Source of the DNA: Roseovarius sp. Pro17
Lineage (GTDB): Bacteria > Pseudomonadota > Alphaproteobacteria > Rhodobacterales > Rhodobacteraceae
Length of the DNA stretch: 64,000 nt
Direction: 5' to 3'
Assembly: GCF_035599575.1 (NCBI RefSeq)
Contig: NZ_CP141179.1
Span: 2,542,001 to 2,606,000 of the forward strand
Shown: piece after piece, positions 27,147 through 35,565 of the stretch
How positions within the stretch are numbered: position 1 is the stretch's first letter
Layout: each line of letters begins with the position of its first letter
Notes under the pieces: generated by a model
The model's input: the letters and a program-made list of their open reading frames with translations, nothing else
The model's database searches: none
Told to the model about the DNA's origin: nothing
Program-made: the position numbers and the translations under genes

Positions 27147-27878
27147 TTGGATCTGGACTGTCTTATCATCCATCTGGAGCGGGCGCGGGACCGCCTGCCG
27201 CAGGTCGAGGCGACCAAGGCTGCGCTGCCGCTGCGCACGCATGTCATGCCCGCCGTCGACGGGCAAAGCATGACGAAGCAGCAGGCCAGCGCCTATGCCC
27301 AACGCGCGCTCAGCCCACGCTACCCGTTCCCGCTGCGCCCGTCCGAGGTGGCCACCTTTCACAGTCACAGGGCGTGCTGGCAGAGGATAATCAACGATGA
27401 CATGCCCGCTGCGCTGATCCTCGAGGATGATCTGGAGATAGATACCACCGTGTTCCTGCCCGCGCTGGAACTGGCGAATGCCCATGTGCTGGATGGCGAT
27501 TTCGTGCGTTTCCCGATAAAGTGGCGTGAGGATACCGGGCGCGATCTGGCGACGTCGGGCGACATCCGCCTCAGCCAGCATGACGCCGTGGCATTGGGCA
27601 TGGTTGCGCAACTGGTCACGCGCGGCGCAGCCGAGGCGCTGCTAACCGCGACCGAGCGGTTTGACCGGCCGGTGGACACTTTCTTGCAAATGACGTGGGT
27701 GCATGGCGCGCGCATCCTGACGGCGTGGCCGTCGGGCATCCGCGAAGTATCCGAGCAGCTGGGTGGTAGCACGATCAGCCGTCAGGATGGGCTATTGCAG
27801 AAACTGAGGCGCGAGGTGCTGCGCCCCCTCTACCGTCGCCGGATCGCGGCCATGGCAAAGCGTCATCCGAATGTCTGA
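27147..27878 (+). CDS. Glycosyltransferase family 25 protein
   Basis: A TTG start at 27147 gives 243 residues beginning MDLDCLIIHLERARDRL, as in LPS-type GT25 enzymes. Family signatures are PSEVATFHSHRACWQRIINDD and AALILEDDLEIDTT, the latter with the acidic sugar-nucleotide/metal site. VATLVTRGAA-like sequence (VAQLVTRGAAEALL) and RPVDTFLQ follow. GT25 enzymes add galactose or similar sugars to LPS cores or surface glycans. It sits 98 nt after the acyltransferase pair and overlaps the following GT2 gene by 8 nt, placing it in the same envelope-glycan group. Confidence 0.85.
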   Translation: MDLDCLIIHLERARDRLPQVEATKAALPLRTHVMPAVDGQSMTKQQASAYAQRALSPRYPFPLRPSEVATFHSHRACWQRIINDDMPAALILEDDLEIDTTVFLPALELANAHVLDGDFVRFPIKWREDTGRDLATSGDIRLSQHDAVALGMVAQLVTRGAAEALLTATERFDRPVDTFLQMTWVHGARILTAWPSGIREVSEQLGGSTISRQDGLLQKLRREVLRPLYRRRIAAMAKRHPNV

Positions 27879-28740
27879 GGCGCGCGCCCGCATCACGATC
27901 GTGACCGTCGCCTACAACAGCGCGGCGGTTCTGCCGGATATGCTGGCGTCGGTCCCGGCAGGCGTGCCGGTCGCAATCGTCGACAACGCGTCGAGGGATC
28001 TGGCCGAACTGCGCGCGCTGGCTGCAACTGATGGCGTGACCCTGATCGAGAACGCCAAAAACGAGGGGTTCGGCAGGGGTTGCAATCGGGGCGCTGAGGC
28101 CGCACGCACCGAGTTCGTGCTGTTCCTCAACCCCGACACGGTTCTGTTGCCCACCACGCTGACGGACTTGCTGACTGCGGCAGATGCACATCCCGACGCG
28201 TCCGCATTCAACCCCCGCATCCTTGACGAGTCGGGCCGTGCGATCCTCAAGCGGCGCAGCGATCTGGTGGCGCGCCGGGATTGGCTGCCGAAGGGTGAAT
28301 TATCGCAGGACACACTCGTACCGGTCCTGTCCGGCGCCGCGCTGATGGTGCGCAAGGCGGATTTCGATGCGGTGGGCGGCTTTGATCCCAAGATATTTCT
28401 CTTTTTCGAGGATGACGACCTGAGCATTCGGCTGGCGCAATCCTGCGGACCGCTGATCTTTGTCCATGCCGCCAGCGTGCAGCATGTCGGCGGCGCGTCC
28501 TCCCACCCCAGTCGCGAGGGCGAGAGGCTGAAGAACTGGCACTGGGGCTGGTCGCAGATCTACACCACCACCAAACATCGGGGTCGTGCCGCTTGCGTCG
28601 CTGCCTATGCCAAGACGGGCCTGAGGGCACTATCGCCCGCCACGCTCGCCTCAGCACAGCGCAGGCGCAAATACGCGGCGCGGCTGTCGGGAATGATCGC
28701 CGCGCTTATCGGATCCGGCAAAGACGATTTTCGCGGGTGA
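27871..28740 (+). CDS. Glycosyltransferase family 2 protein (rhamnosyltransferase-like)
   Basis: This encodes 289 residues of a GT-A family 2 enzyme. The order of motifs is standard: ITIVTVAYNSAAVLPDML near 8-25, VAIVDNASRD, NEGFGRGCNRGAEAA, FLNPDTVL (the DxD-type site) and FLFFEDDDLSIRLAQ. NEGFGRGCN and the late ASVQHVGGASS-type sequence are common in rhamnosyl- and other surface-polysaccharide transferases. The ATG overlaps the GT25 stop region by 8 nt. With the MBOAT and AlgX-like genes it probably builds or decorates a surface glycan. Confidence 0.9.
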   Translation: MSEARARITIVTVAYNSAAVLPDMLASVPAGVPVAIVDNASRDLAELRALAATDGVTLIENAKNEGFGRGCNRGAEAARTEFVLFLNPDTVLLPTTLTDLLTAADAHPDASAFNPRILDESGRAILKRRSDLVARRDWLPKGELSQDTLVPVLSGAALMVRKADFDAVGGFDPKIFLFFEDDDLSIRLAQSCGPLIFVHAASVQHVGGASSHPSREGERLKNWHWGWSQIYTTTKHRGRAACVAAYAKTGLRALSPATLASAQRRRKYAARLSGMIAALIGSGKDDFRG

Positions 28741-28800
28741 GAAGAGACACCTGAAACCGCACCGGCCTTAGGTAGCCAAGGGCGGTAGGCCACATATTGA

Positions 28801-28887
28801 TGGTGCGGGCGGTGGGATTCGAACCCACACGGGGACACGCCCCAACAGATTTTAAGTCTGGTATGTCTACCATTCCATCACGCCCGC
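28801..28887 (-). tRNA. tRNA-Leu (anticodon TAA)
   Basis: On the minus strand the 87-nt sequence folds as a class II tRNA. The acceptor arms GCGGGCG (28887-28881) and CGCCCGC (28811-28805) are paired, the discriminator is A and CCA is encoded (28803-28801). The T-arm has GGTTCGAATCC. The anticodon stem CAGA/TCTG encloses CTTAAAA, giving anticodon TAA, and a long variable arm (GGGGCGTGTCCCC) confirms Leu. It lies between the GT2 gene and the TPR gene. Confidence 0.97.
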
Positions 28888-28939
28888 ACTGGCGCGGACA
28901 ATACCCGCGTGAACGCCCGTGTAAAGCGCCCGAATAAAG

Positions 28940-29488
28940 TCACAGCGCGTCTTCGTCGTGCTCCAGGACCGGCAGCAGGGCGCGTTCGGACAGCCAAGGA
29001 TTCATGGCGAGTGCGGCGCGCAGGGCCAGCGCGGCCTCGCCATTGCGGTCTAGCGCCACAAGCGTCAGCGCCTTTCCGGTCAGCGCGGCGACGTGCTGTG
29101 GCTGCAAGGCCAGAGCGCGATCCAGATCGGGGAGCGCCGCCTCGAAATCACCGCGCAGATAGGCTATGAAGGCGCGCTGATTATAGCCTCCGGCATAGTC
29201 CGGACAGTAAGCGACCAGCGACTCGAACGCGGTCATGGCCGCGTCGTAGTCATAGGACTGACGGCGTTCCATCCCCTCGTCCAGCAGAGCCTGCGCGCGC
29301 GCGTCAGGCGCATCGGCCCACAGCGCCCACATCCGGTCTGACACGGCCATGCCAGCGCTGCGATCAGGCGCGTCCTGTGCCTCGGAAATTAGCGCCTCCA
29401 ACGCGGCGGTGTGATCGGGGGCGGCGGGACAGGTATCGGCAGCGACCGGCGCGGCCAGCAGACACGCAGCAACGGCAAGCCCCCTCAT
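28940..29488 (-). CDS. Exported tetratricopeptide-repeat protein
   Basis: The protein has 182 residues with a short signal peptide (MRGLAVAACLLAAPVAA). Two to three TPR units are visible from about residue 70 to 165, including YDAAMTAFESLVAYCPDYAGGYNQRAFIAYLRGDFEAALPDLDRALALQPQHVAALTGKALTLVAL. TPRs mediate protein contacts, and the product should be periplasmic. Its ATG overlaps the stop of the Lrp-type regulator by 4 nt, so the two are made together, but a functional tie to proline metabolism is not evident. Confidence 0.85.
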   Translation of the reverse strand: MRGLAVAACLLAAPVAADTCPAAPDHTAALEALISEAQDAPDRSAGMAVSDRMWALWADAPDARAQALLDEGMERRQSYDYDAAMTAFESLVAYCPDYAGGYNQRAFIAYLRGDFEAALPDLDRALALQPQHVAALTGKALTLVALDRNGEAALALRAALAMNPWLSERALLPVLEHDEDAL

Positions 29489-29952
29489 ATCACGTCCTCG
29501 GGCGCGTTCTCCTTGACTGCCTGCATGGCGACATAGGTGCTGGTGCCGGCCACATGCGGCAGCGTTGAAATTCGGTCAGCCAGCATCTGGCGGTAATCGT
29601 TCATGTTGCGAGTGCGGATTTTCATCAGGTAGTCGAAATTGCCTGCGATCAGGTGCACCTGCTCAACCTCGGGGATTTTACGCACGGCATCGTTAAACGC
29701 TGCCAGCGCCGCCTCGCGCGTGTCGGTCAGGCGCACTTCGACAAAGCTGACATGATCCAGCCCCAGCCGGATGGGGTCGATCATCGCGCGATAGCCCGAG
29801 ATGACGCCCGCAGTCTCCAGACGACGCAGACGTGCCTGCGTGGGCGATTTGGACAAGCCGATTCGCTGGGCCAGATCGGTGATACTGATGCGTCCGTCGG
29901 TCGCTAGCACCCTCAACATGGCCTTGTCGAACTTGTCCAGATCACTTTGCAT
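29485..29952 (-). CDS. Lrp/AsnC-family regulator, probable proline-utilisation regulator (PutR-like)
   Basis: The ATG at 29952 has GAGG eight bases upstream; an in-frame GTG two codons earlier is too close to that site. The 155-residue product has an N-terminal winged HTH (FDKAMLRVLATDGRISITDLAQRIGLSKSPTQARLRRLETAGVI) and a C-terminal RAM/Lrp ligand domain (VHLIAGNFDYLMKIRTRNMNDYRQML). It is divergent from putA across about 130 nt of AT-richer DNA. In alphaproteobacteria a divergent Lrp-type PutR activates putA in response to proline; the arrangement here is the same, so that role is inferred. Confidence 0.85.
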   Translation of the reverse strand: MQSDLDKFDKAMLRVLATDGRISITDLAQRIGLSKSPTQARLRRLETAGVISGYRAMIDPIRLGLDHVSFVEVRLTDTREAALAAFNDAVRKIPEVEQVHLIAGNFDYLMKIRTRNMNDYRQMLADRISTLPHVAGTSTYVAMQAVKENAPEDVI

Positions 29953-30081
29953 CGTCACAGCCTCAATTTATGTCCAATCGTCCTGCGAATTTGCATCTAA
30001 CAGGAAAAATACCCTAACCTTTCATGCTAAGTAGATCAAATAACCACTGCCCTTCGGCCCCACCCACCAGAGGATGCCCCA

Positions 30082-33000
30082 ATGCCGTATGATACTGAAT
30101 CGCGCCGCGCCATCGACCTTCACACCTACGCGGATGAGGCGGCAACCATCGACCGGCTCAAGGCTGAGGCGAACCTTTCACCCGAGGATCGCGCGCGCAT
30201 CTGTGCGCGCGGCGCCGACCTTGTGCGCGACATCCGGGGCGCATCCGATCCGGGCCTGATGGAGGTGTTTCTGGCCGAATATGGCCTGTCGACCGACGAG
30301 GGCATCGCGCTGATGTGTCTGGCCGAAGCGCTGTTGCGCGTCCCCGACGCCGAAACCATCGACGCGCTGATCGAGGACAAGATCGCGCCCAGCGACTGGG
30401 GCAGGCATATGGGTCAGTCGACCTCACCGCTGGTCAACGCCTCAACTTGGGCGCTGATGCTGACCGGCAAGGTATTAAAGGAGGACCGCAAGGGGCCCGT
30501 CGGCCACCTACGCAGCGCCATGAAACGTCTGGGCGAGCCTGTGATCCGCACGGCCGTTGCGCGCGCGATGAAGGAAATGGGCCGCCAGTTCGTGCTGGGC
30601 GAAACCATCAAGGGCGCCATGGATCGCGCCGCAAAGATGGAGAAAAAGGGCTACACCTATTCCTATGACATGCTGGGCGAGGCGGCGCGCACCGACCGTG
30701 ACGCGACGCGCTATCACCTGAGCTATAGCCGCGCCATCACCGCCATCGCGCAGGCCTGCACGCATGACGATATCCGCAAGAATCCCGGTATTTCGGTCAA
30801 GCTGTCAGCCCTGCATCCGCGCTATGAGGTCGCGCAGCGCGAGCAGGTCATGGATATTCTGGTGCCACGCCTGCGCAGCCTTGCCTTGCTGGCGAAATCC
30901 GCCGGAATGGGCCTGAATATCGACGCCGAAGAGGCAGACCGCCTTGCCCTGTCGATGGACGTGATCGAAACCGTGCTGGCCGAGCCTGCGCTGGCGGGCT
31001 GGGACGGCTTTGGCGTTGTCGTTCAGGCTTACGGGCAGCGCGCCGGGCATGTGCTGGACTTCCTCTATGATCTGGCGACACGGCTGGACCGGCGCATCAT
31101 GGTGCGGCTGGTCAAAGGCGCCTATTGGGATACCGAGATCAAGCAGGCGCAGGTCGAGGGTGTCGACGGCTTTCCGGTGTTCACCTCCAAGCCGGCCACC
31201 GACGTCAGCTATATCGCCAACGCGCGCAAGCTGCTGTCGATGACCGACCGCATCTATCCGCAATTTGCGACGCATAACGCCCATACTGTGGCAGCGGTGC
31301 TGGACATGGCAACGGACAATGAGGCGTTCGAATTCCAGCGCCTGCATGGCATGGGCGAGGCGCTGCACAACATCGTTATGAAAAAGGCCGGCACCCATTG
31401 CCGCATCTATGCCCCCGTCGGCGCGCATCGCGATCTGCTGGCGTATCTGGTGCGGCGTCTGCTGGAAAACGGTGCAAACTCCAGCTTTGTCAATCAGATC
31501 GTTGACGAAGAGGTCGCACCCGAAATCGTCGCCGCCGATCCGTTTCATATGGTCGAGCAGGAGCGTGTGGCCCTGCCCACCGGCCCCGAATTGTTCCTGC
31601 CCGAGCGTGTGAACTCCAAGGGGTTCGACCTGAAACATCAGCCGACGTTGGACGCGATCGAGGCGGCGCGCGCGCCCTTTGCCACGCTAAAATGGACCGC
31701 CGCGCCGCTGTTGGCAGCCAAGGCGCAGCCCGAGGATGCAGTGGACGTCACCAACCCCGCCGACCCCGCAGGCAGCCCCGGCACTGTCGCCAATGCCAGC
31801 AAAGCCGACATTGAAACAGCTCTGAGCAAGGCCGCACCGTGGACTGCCAGCGCGGCCGAGCGCGGCAAGGTTCTGGCCAAGATCGCGGACCTCTACGAGA
31901 AAAATTATGGCGAGATTTTTGCCATCCTCGCCCGTGAGGCGGGAAAATCGCAGCTTGACGCGGTTGGCGAGCTGCGCGAGGCGGTCGATTTTCTGCGCTA
32001 CTACGGCGCCAATGCGCCGGATACGGGCGCGGTCGGCATCTTTACCTGCATCAGCCCGTGGAACTTCCCACTCGCCATCTTTAGCGGCCAGATCGCAGCG
32101 GCACTGGCCGCAGGCAATGCCGTGCTGTCAAAACCGGCCGAGCAGACACCGCTGATCGCACATCTCGCGGTCAAGCTGATGCATGAGGCGGGTGTGCCGA
32201 AAACGGCGCTGCAACTATTGCCCGGCGGTGGCGATATCGGCGCGGCGCTCACGTCAGATGCCCGTGTCGGCGGCGTTGCCTTTACCGGCTCGACCGCGAC
32301 GGCAATGAAGATCCGCAGCACAATGGCCAAAAACCTCGCCCCCGGCGCGCCGCTGATCGCGGAAACGGGTGGCATGAATGCCATGATCGTCGATAGCACC
32401 GCCCTGCCCGAGCAGGCCGTGCAGGCCATCGTCGAGTCGGCCTTTCAGTCTGCCGGTCAGCGCTGCTCGGCTCTGCGCTGCCTCTACGTCCAAGAGGATA
32501 TCGCAGAGGATTTCACCAAGATGCTGACCGGCGCAATGGATGCGCTGGTTATCGGGATGCCGTGGGATCTGAGCACCGACTGTGGCCCCGTCATCGACGA
32601 AACCGCCCGTGCGGGCATTGCCGAGCATATTCAGACCGCCCGCGCCGAGGGTCGGCTGGTGCACGAACTAAAGACGCCGAATTCCGGCACCTATATCGCC
32701 CCCACGTTGATCCGTGTCAGCAGCATCGGCGATATGGAGCGCGAGGTTTTCGGCCCCGTGCTGCATATGGTGACCTTTGGTGCGACCGAGTTGGACAAGG
32801 TCATCGACGCGATCAACGCCACCGGATATGGGCTGACCTTCGGGTTGATGACGCGCATCGACGACCGGGTGCAATACGTGACCGAGCGGGTGCAGGCGGG
32901 CAACATCTATGTCAATCGCAACCAGATCGGCGCGATCGTCGGCTCTCAGCCATTCGGCGGCGAGGGGCTGTCGGGAACTGGCCCCAAGGCGGGCGGGCCG

Positions 33001-33513
33001 CATTATCTGGCTCGCTTTACCGCGCATCCCGCCCCGGTGGCCGGGCAGGATTGGGAGGGCATCATGCCCGCCAAGGACATTCAGGCAGTGCTGGACAAGG
33101 CCCAGTCAGTCGAAATGCAGCCGCGCGAGGATCAGCTGATGCCCGGCCCCACCGGCGAATCGAACCGCCTGACCAGCCACGCGCGCCAGCCGCTTTTGTG
33201 CATGGGTCCGGGGCGCGAAGCGGCGCAGGCGCAGGCCCGCTCCGTCGTCGGTCTTGGCGGCATGGCGGTTGAGGCGACAGGGACAGTGCCACCCGAGGCG
33301 CTAAGCACGCTGACCGGCCTTTCAGGCGCGCTCTACTGGGGCGACGAGGCCATGGCGCGACCCTACGCGCAGGCGCTCAGCCAGCGCACCGGGCCGATCC
33401 TGCCGCTGATCACCGGGCTGCCCGATGCGGGCCATGTCCTGAACGAAAGGCATGTCTGCGTCGATACCACTGCGGCGGGCGGCAATGCGGCATTGCTGGG
33501 CGGCGCATCCTGA
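30082..33513 (+). CDS. putA: Bifunctional proline dehydrogenase / P5C dehydrogenase PutA
   Basis: PutA oxidises proline to glutamate in two steps, feeding electrons to quinone and then NAD. The 1143-residue protein has an alpha-helical arm, the FAD proline dehydrogenase barrel (about 150-490, with SVKLSALHPRYE, LNIDAEEADR and MVRLVKGAYWDTEIK), and a P5C dehydrogenase domain (about 560-1010, with CISPWNFPLAIF, FTGSTATAMKI, GQRCSALRCLYV and FGGEGLSGTGPKAGG). It lacks the N-terminal ribbon-helix-helix of E. coli PutA, so it cannot self-repress. The divergent Lrp-type gene supplies regulation. No good Shine-Dalgarno is seen; AGAGGATG lies close to the ATG. Confidence 0.97.
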   Translation: MPYDTESRRAIDLHTYADEAATIDRLKAEANLSPEDRARICARGADLVRDIRGASDPGLMEVFLAEYGLSTDEGIALMCLAEALLRVPDAETIDALIEDKIAPSDWGRHMGQSTSPLVNASTWALMLTGKVLKEDRKGPVGHLRSAMKRLGEPVIRTAVARAMKEMGRQFVLGETIKGAMDRAAKMEKKGYTYSYDMLGEAARTDRDATRYHLSYSRAITAIAQACTHDDIRKNPGISVKLSALHPRYEVAQREQVMDILVPRLRSLALLAKSAGMGLNIDAEEADRLALSMDVIETVLAEPALAGWDGFGVVVQAYGQRAGHVLDFLYDLATRLDRRIMVRLVKGAYWDTEIKQAQVEGVDGFPVFTSKPATDVSYIANARKLLSMTDRIYPQFATHNAHTVAAVLDMATDNEAFEFQRLHGMGEALHNIVMKKAGTHCRIYAPVGAHRDLLAYLVRRLLENGANSSFVNQIVDEEVAPEIVAADPFHMVEQERVALPTGPELFLPERVNSKGFDLKHQPTLDAIEAARAPFATLKWTAAPLLAAKAQPEDAVDVTNPADPAGSPGTVANASKADIETALSKAAPWTASAAERGKVLAKIADLYEKNYGEIFAILAREAGKSQLDAVGELREAVDFLRYYGANAPDTGAVGIFTCISPWNFPLAIFSGQIAAALAAGNAVLSKPAEQTPLIAHLAVKLMHEAGVPKTALQLLPGGGDIGAALTSDARVGGVAFTGSTATAMKIRSTMAKNLAPGAPLIAETGGMNAMIVDSTALPEQAVQAIVESAFQSAGQRCSALRCLYVQEDIAEDFTKMLTGAMDALVIGMPWDLSTDCGPVIDETARAGIAEHIQTARAEGRLVHELKTPNSGTYIAPTLIRVSSIGDMEREVFGPVLHMVTFGATELDKVIDAINATGYGLTFGLMTRIDDRVQYVTERVQAGNIYVNRNQIGAIVGSQPFGGEGLSGTGPKAGGPHYLARFTAHPAPVAGQDWEGIMPAKDIQAVLDKAQSVEMQPREDQLMPGPTGESNRLTSHARQPLLCMGPGREAAQAQARSVVGLGGMAVEATGTVPPEALSTLTGLSGALYWGDEAMARPYAQALSQRTGPILPLITGLPDAGHVLNERHVCVDTTAAGGNAALLGGAS

Positions 33514-33540
33514 CAGGATCGTAGCTTGACCATATTCTGG

Positions 33541-33563
33541 CATGGGGCCAACGTGGCCCCATG
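33541..33563 (+). promoter_or_regulatory. Perfect hairpin enclosing the rhomboid start codon
   Basis: CATGGGGCCA (33541-33550) pairs perfectly with TGGCCCCATG (33554-33563) around an ACG loop. The last three bases of the 3' arm are the ATG of the rhomboid gene, and TTT follows. It lies 28 nt after the putA stop. It could terminate putA transcripts, hold the rhomboid start closed, or be a DNA dyad bound by a protein. No Shine-Dalgarno is visible outside the hairpin. Confidence 0.6.
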
Positions 33564-34304
33564 TTTCCCATCCGCGATCATAACCCGTCGGGGCGCGCGC
33601 CCTATGTGACCTACGCGCTGATAGTGGCGAATATCGGCGTCTTTCTCAGCTATTGGCCACTGATGAGCGACCCGCGCGCCCTGAGCGCGTTCTACGTCGA
33701 GTGGTCGATGATCCCGGCCAAGATCATGTATGACGGCTCCTATCTCACGCTGATAAGCTCAATGTTCCTGCACGGCGGATGGATGCATCTGGCGGGCAAC
33801 ATGCTGTTTCTGTGGGTTTTTGGCGACAACCTCGAGGATGAGATGGGCCATATTCCCTTCCTCGCCTTCTATCTTGCCTGCGGCGTCGGCGCGGGGCTGG
33901 CACAGATGGCGTCTCAGCCCTATTCGCTGGTCCCAACCGTGGGCGCATCCGGGGCAATTGCGGGTGTCATGGGTGGCTACCTGCTGCTCTTTCCCAAGGC
34001 CAAGGTGGATATCCTCATCATCTTCGTCTTTTTCTTTCGCATCTTGCCGCTGCCCGCCTGGATCATGCTGGGCCTGTGGTTCGCCTTTCAGATATTTGGC
34101 GGGCTGTCGTCGCCCACCGTGGGCGGCGGCGTGGCCTATTGGGCCCATGCCGGCGGCTTTGTGATCGGGGTTTTGCTGACCCTGCCCTTGCTCTTGCGAC
34201 GTGGCGGCAGACAGTTCTGGGCGCGCACGGACGGGCGTCCGCCGCATCCAGAGGCGAGATACACAACCGCGCGCACGCGCATTCCAACAGTGAGGCGAAA
34301 ATGA
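33561..34304 (+). CDS. Rhomboid-family intramembrane serine protease
   Basis: The 247-residue protein starts MFPIRDHNPSG, a usual beginning for this bacterial rhomboid group. It has six membrane segments. Catalytic elements are HGGWMHLAGNMLFLW at 71-85, the Ser130 nucleophile in TVGASGAIAGVMGG, and His196 in VAYWAHAGGF. Rhomboids cleave transmembrane substrates within the inner membrane; the substrate is unknown. Its start codon lies inside a perfect hairpin after putA, and its stop overlaps the GFA-family gene by 4 nt. Confidence 0.93.
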   Translation: MFPIRDHNPSGRAPYVTYALIVANIGVFLSYWPLMSDPRALSAFYVEWSMIPAKIMYDGSYLTLISSMFLHGGWMHLAGNMLFLWVFGDNLEDEMGHIPFLAFYLACGVGAGLAQMASQPYSLVPTVGASGAIAGVMGGYLLLFPKAKVDILIIFVFFFRILPLPAWIMLGLWFAFQIFGGLSSPTVGGGVAYWAHAGGFVIGVLLTLPLLLRRGGRQFWARTDGRPPHPEARYTTARTRIPTVRRK

Positions 34305-34657
34305 AGGCAACATGTCATTGCGGCGCGGTGGAACTGCGCGTGACGTTATCCGATGGGCTGGCCACGGCACGCCGCTGCGATTGCAGCTTTTGCGCGCGGC
34401 GCGGGGCGGCGGCGGTGACTGCGCCGCTGGGTGGCGTCGAGGTGGTGCGCGGCGCGGACAAGTTGACGCTTTATACCTTCAATACTGGCACGGCAAAGCA
34501 CTACTTCTGCTCGATCTGTGGAATCTACACACATCATCAAAGGCGCTCGAACCCGAATGAATTCGGGGTGAACCTAGGTGCGCTGGAGGGGGTAAACCCC
34601 CGCGATCTGGGCAGTATCGGCTGGATCGACGGGATCAATCACCCGTCGGACGCCTAG
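34301..34657 (+). CDS. GFA-family zinc protein (glutathione-dependent formaldehyde-activating enzyme-like)
   Basis: The ATG at 34301 sits in an ATGA overlap with the rhomboid stop and follows GTGAGG; upstream in-frame sequence lies in the rhomboid gene. The 118-residue protein has the GFA zinc ligands: Cys5 and Cys7 (CHCGAVEL), Cys26, Cys28 and Cys31 (CDCSFC), Cys70 and Cys73 (FCSICGIYTHH). The family includes Gfa, proposed to join formaldehyde and glutathione, but most members are uncharacterised. fghA for the later step lies 10 kb away, so a detoxification role is possible but not shown. Confidence 0.9.
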   Translation: MKATCHCGAVELRVTLSDGLATARRCDCSFCARRGAAAVTAPLGGVEVVRGADKLTLYTFNTGTAKHYFCSICGIYTHHQRRSNPNEFGVNLGALEGVNPRDLGSIGWIDGINHPSDA

Positions 34658-34659
34658 CG

Positions 34660-35448
34660 TTACTGATTGCGGATGATCTTGGAGAACTTGTCGAAAATCT
34701 GCCCATTGGCGCAGATGATCGCGCCCTCGTCCAATATCTCGCGCTCTGGCGTCATTGCCTCGACCAGCGCACCGGCCTCGCGTGCGATCAAGAGGCCCGC
34801 AGCCATATCCCAAGGCTGAAGCCGGCGTTCCCAGAAGCCATCGTAGCGGCCAGCGGCCACATAGGCGAGGTCCAGCGAGGCCGCGCCAAAGCGGCGCACA
34901 CCAGCACAGGTGGGCAAGAGGCGCGCAAGATCCTGCAATGTATGCGGCAGGTCGCTCCGTCCACCAAACGGCAGGCCGGTGGAGAAGATACTCTCGATCA
35001 GTTTGTCACGCCCCGACACGCGCAAGCGCGATTCGTTCATCCACGCGCCCTCGCCCTTTTCGGCAAAGAACAGTTCGTCCTTGGAGGCGTCATAGACGAC
35101 ACCGGCGACGATCTGGCCCTTATGCTCCAGCGCGATGGACACCGCCCAATGCGCAAGGCCGTGCAGGTAGTTCGTCGTGCCGTCCAGCGGGTCGACAATC
35201 CAGCGGCGGGTGGGATCGGTGCCCGGCTCCTCGCCGCCCTCTTCGGCCATCCAGCCATAGGTGGGGCGTGCGTTCATCAGCTCAGATTTGATGATCTGCT
35301 CGGCCTGAATATCGGCGCGGCTGACGAAATCGCCCGCGCCTTTCATGCTGACCTGAAGGTTCTCGACCTCGCGAAAGTCCTTGGCTAATGCGCGACCTGC
35401 CTTGCGGGCGGCCTTCTGCATCACGTTGAGATTTGCGCTGAGTGCCAT
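34660..35448 (-). CDS. Inositol monophosphatase family protein
   Basis: The product has 262 residues, the SuhB size. The metal-binding motifs are in order: EEGGEEPGTDPTRRWIVDPLDGTTNYLHG (about 68-97, with the DPLDGTTN signature) and PWDMAAGLLIAREAGA near 215-230. It hydrolyses inositol-1-phosphate or a related sugar phosphate with magnesium. In bacteria SuhB homologues can also act in rRNA transcription antitermination, so the physiological role is open. It is convergent with the GFA gene and follows the NTF2-like gene after 117 nt. Confidence 0.92.
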   Translation of the reverse strand: MALSANLNVMQKAARKAGRALAKDFREVENLQVSMKGAGDFVSRADIQAEQIIKSELMNARPTYGWMAEEGGEEPGTDPTRRWIVDPLDGTTNYLHGLAHWAVSIALEHKGQIVAGVVYDASKDELFFAEKGEGAWMNESRLRVSGRDKLIESIFSTGLPFGGRSDLPHTLQDLARLLPTCAGVRRFGAASLDLAYVAAGRYDGFWERRLQPWDMAAGLLIAREAGALVEAMTPEREILDEGAIICANGQIFDKFSKIIRNQ

Positions 35449-35497
35449 GGGGCTTGGTCCTTATCCCTATCAAGCCGCGCGTATAGGCCGCGTGCGC

Positions 35498-35521
35498 CTT
35501 GCCCGCAAGGGGCGGGGCAAG
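35498..35521 (-). terminator. Hairpin between the NTF2-like and inositol monophosphatase genes
   Basis: CTTGCCC (35498-35504) pairs with GGGCAAG (35515-35521) around a 10-nt GC-rich loop, 45 nt after the NTF2-like stop. No T-tract follows on either strand. It may be a weak terminator or part of the leader of the inositol monophosphatase gene. Confidence 0.35.
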
Positions 35522-35565
35522 TTGGGGCCGTCAGAGTGCATCTGGCGGCATACCAGCCGCGCCGC

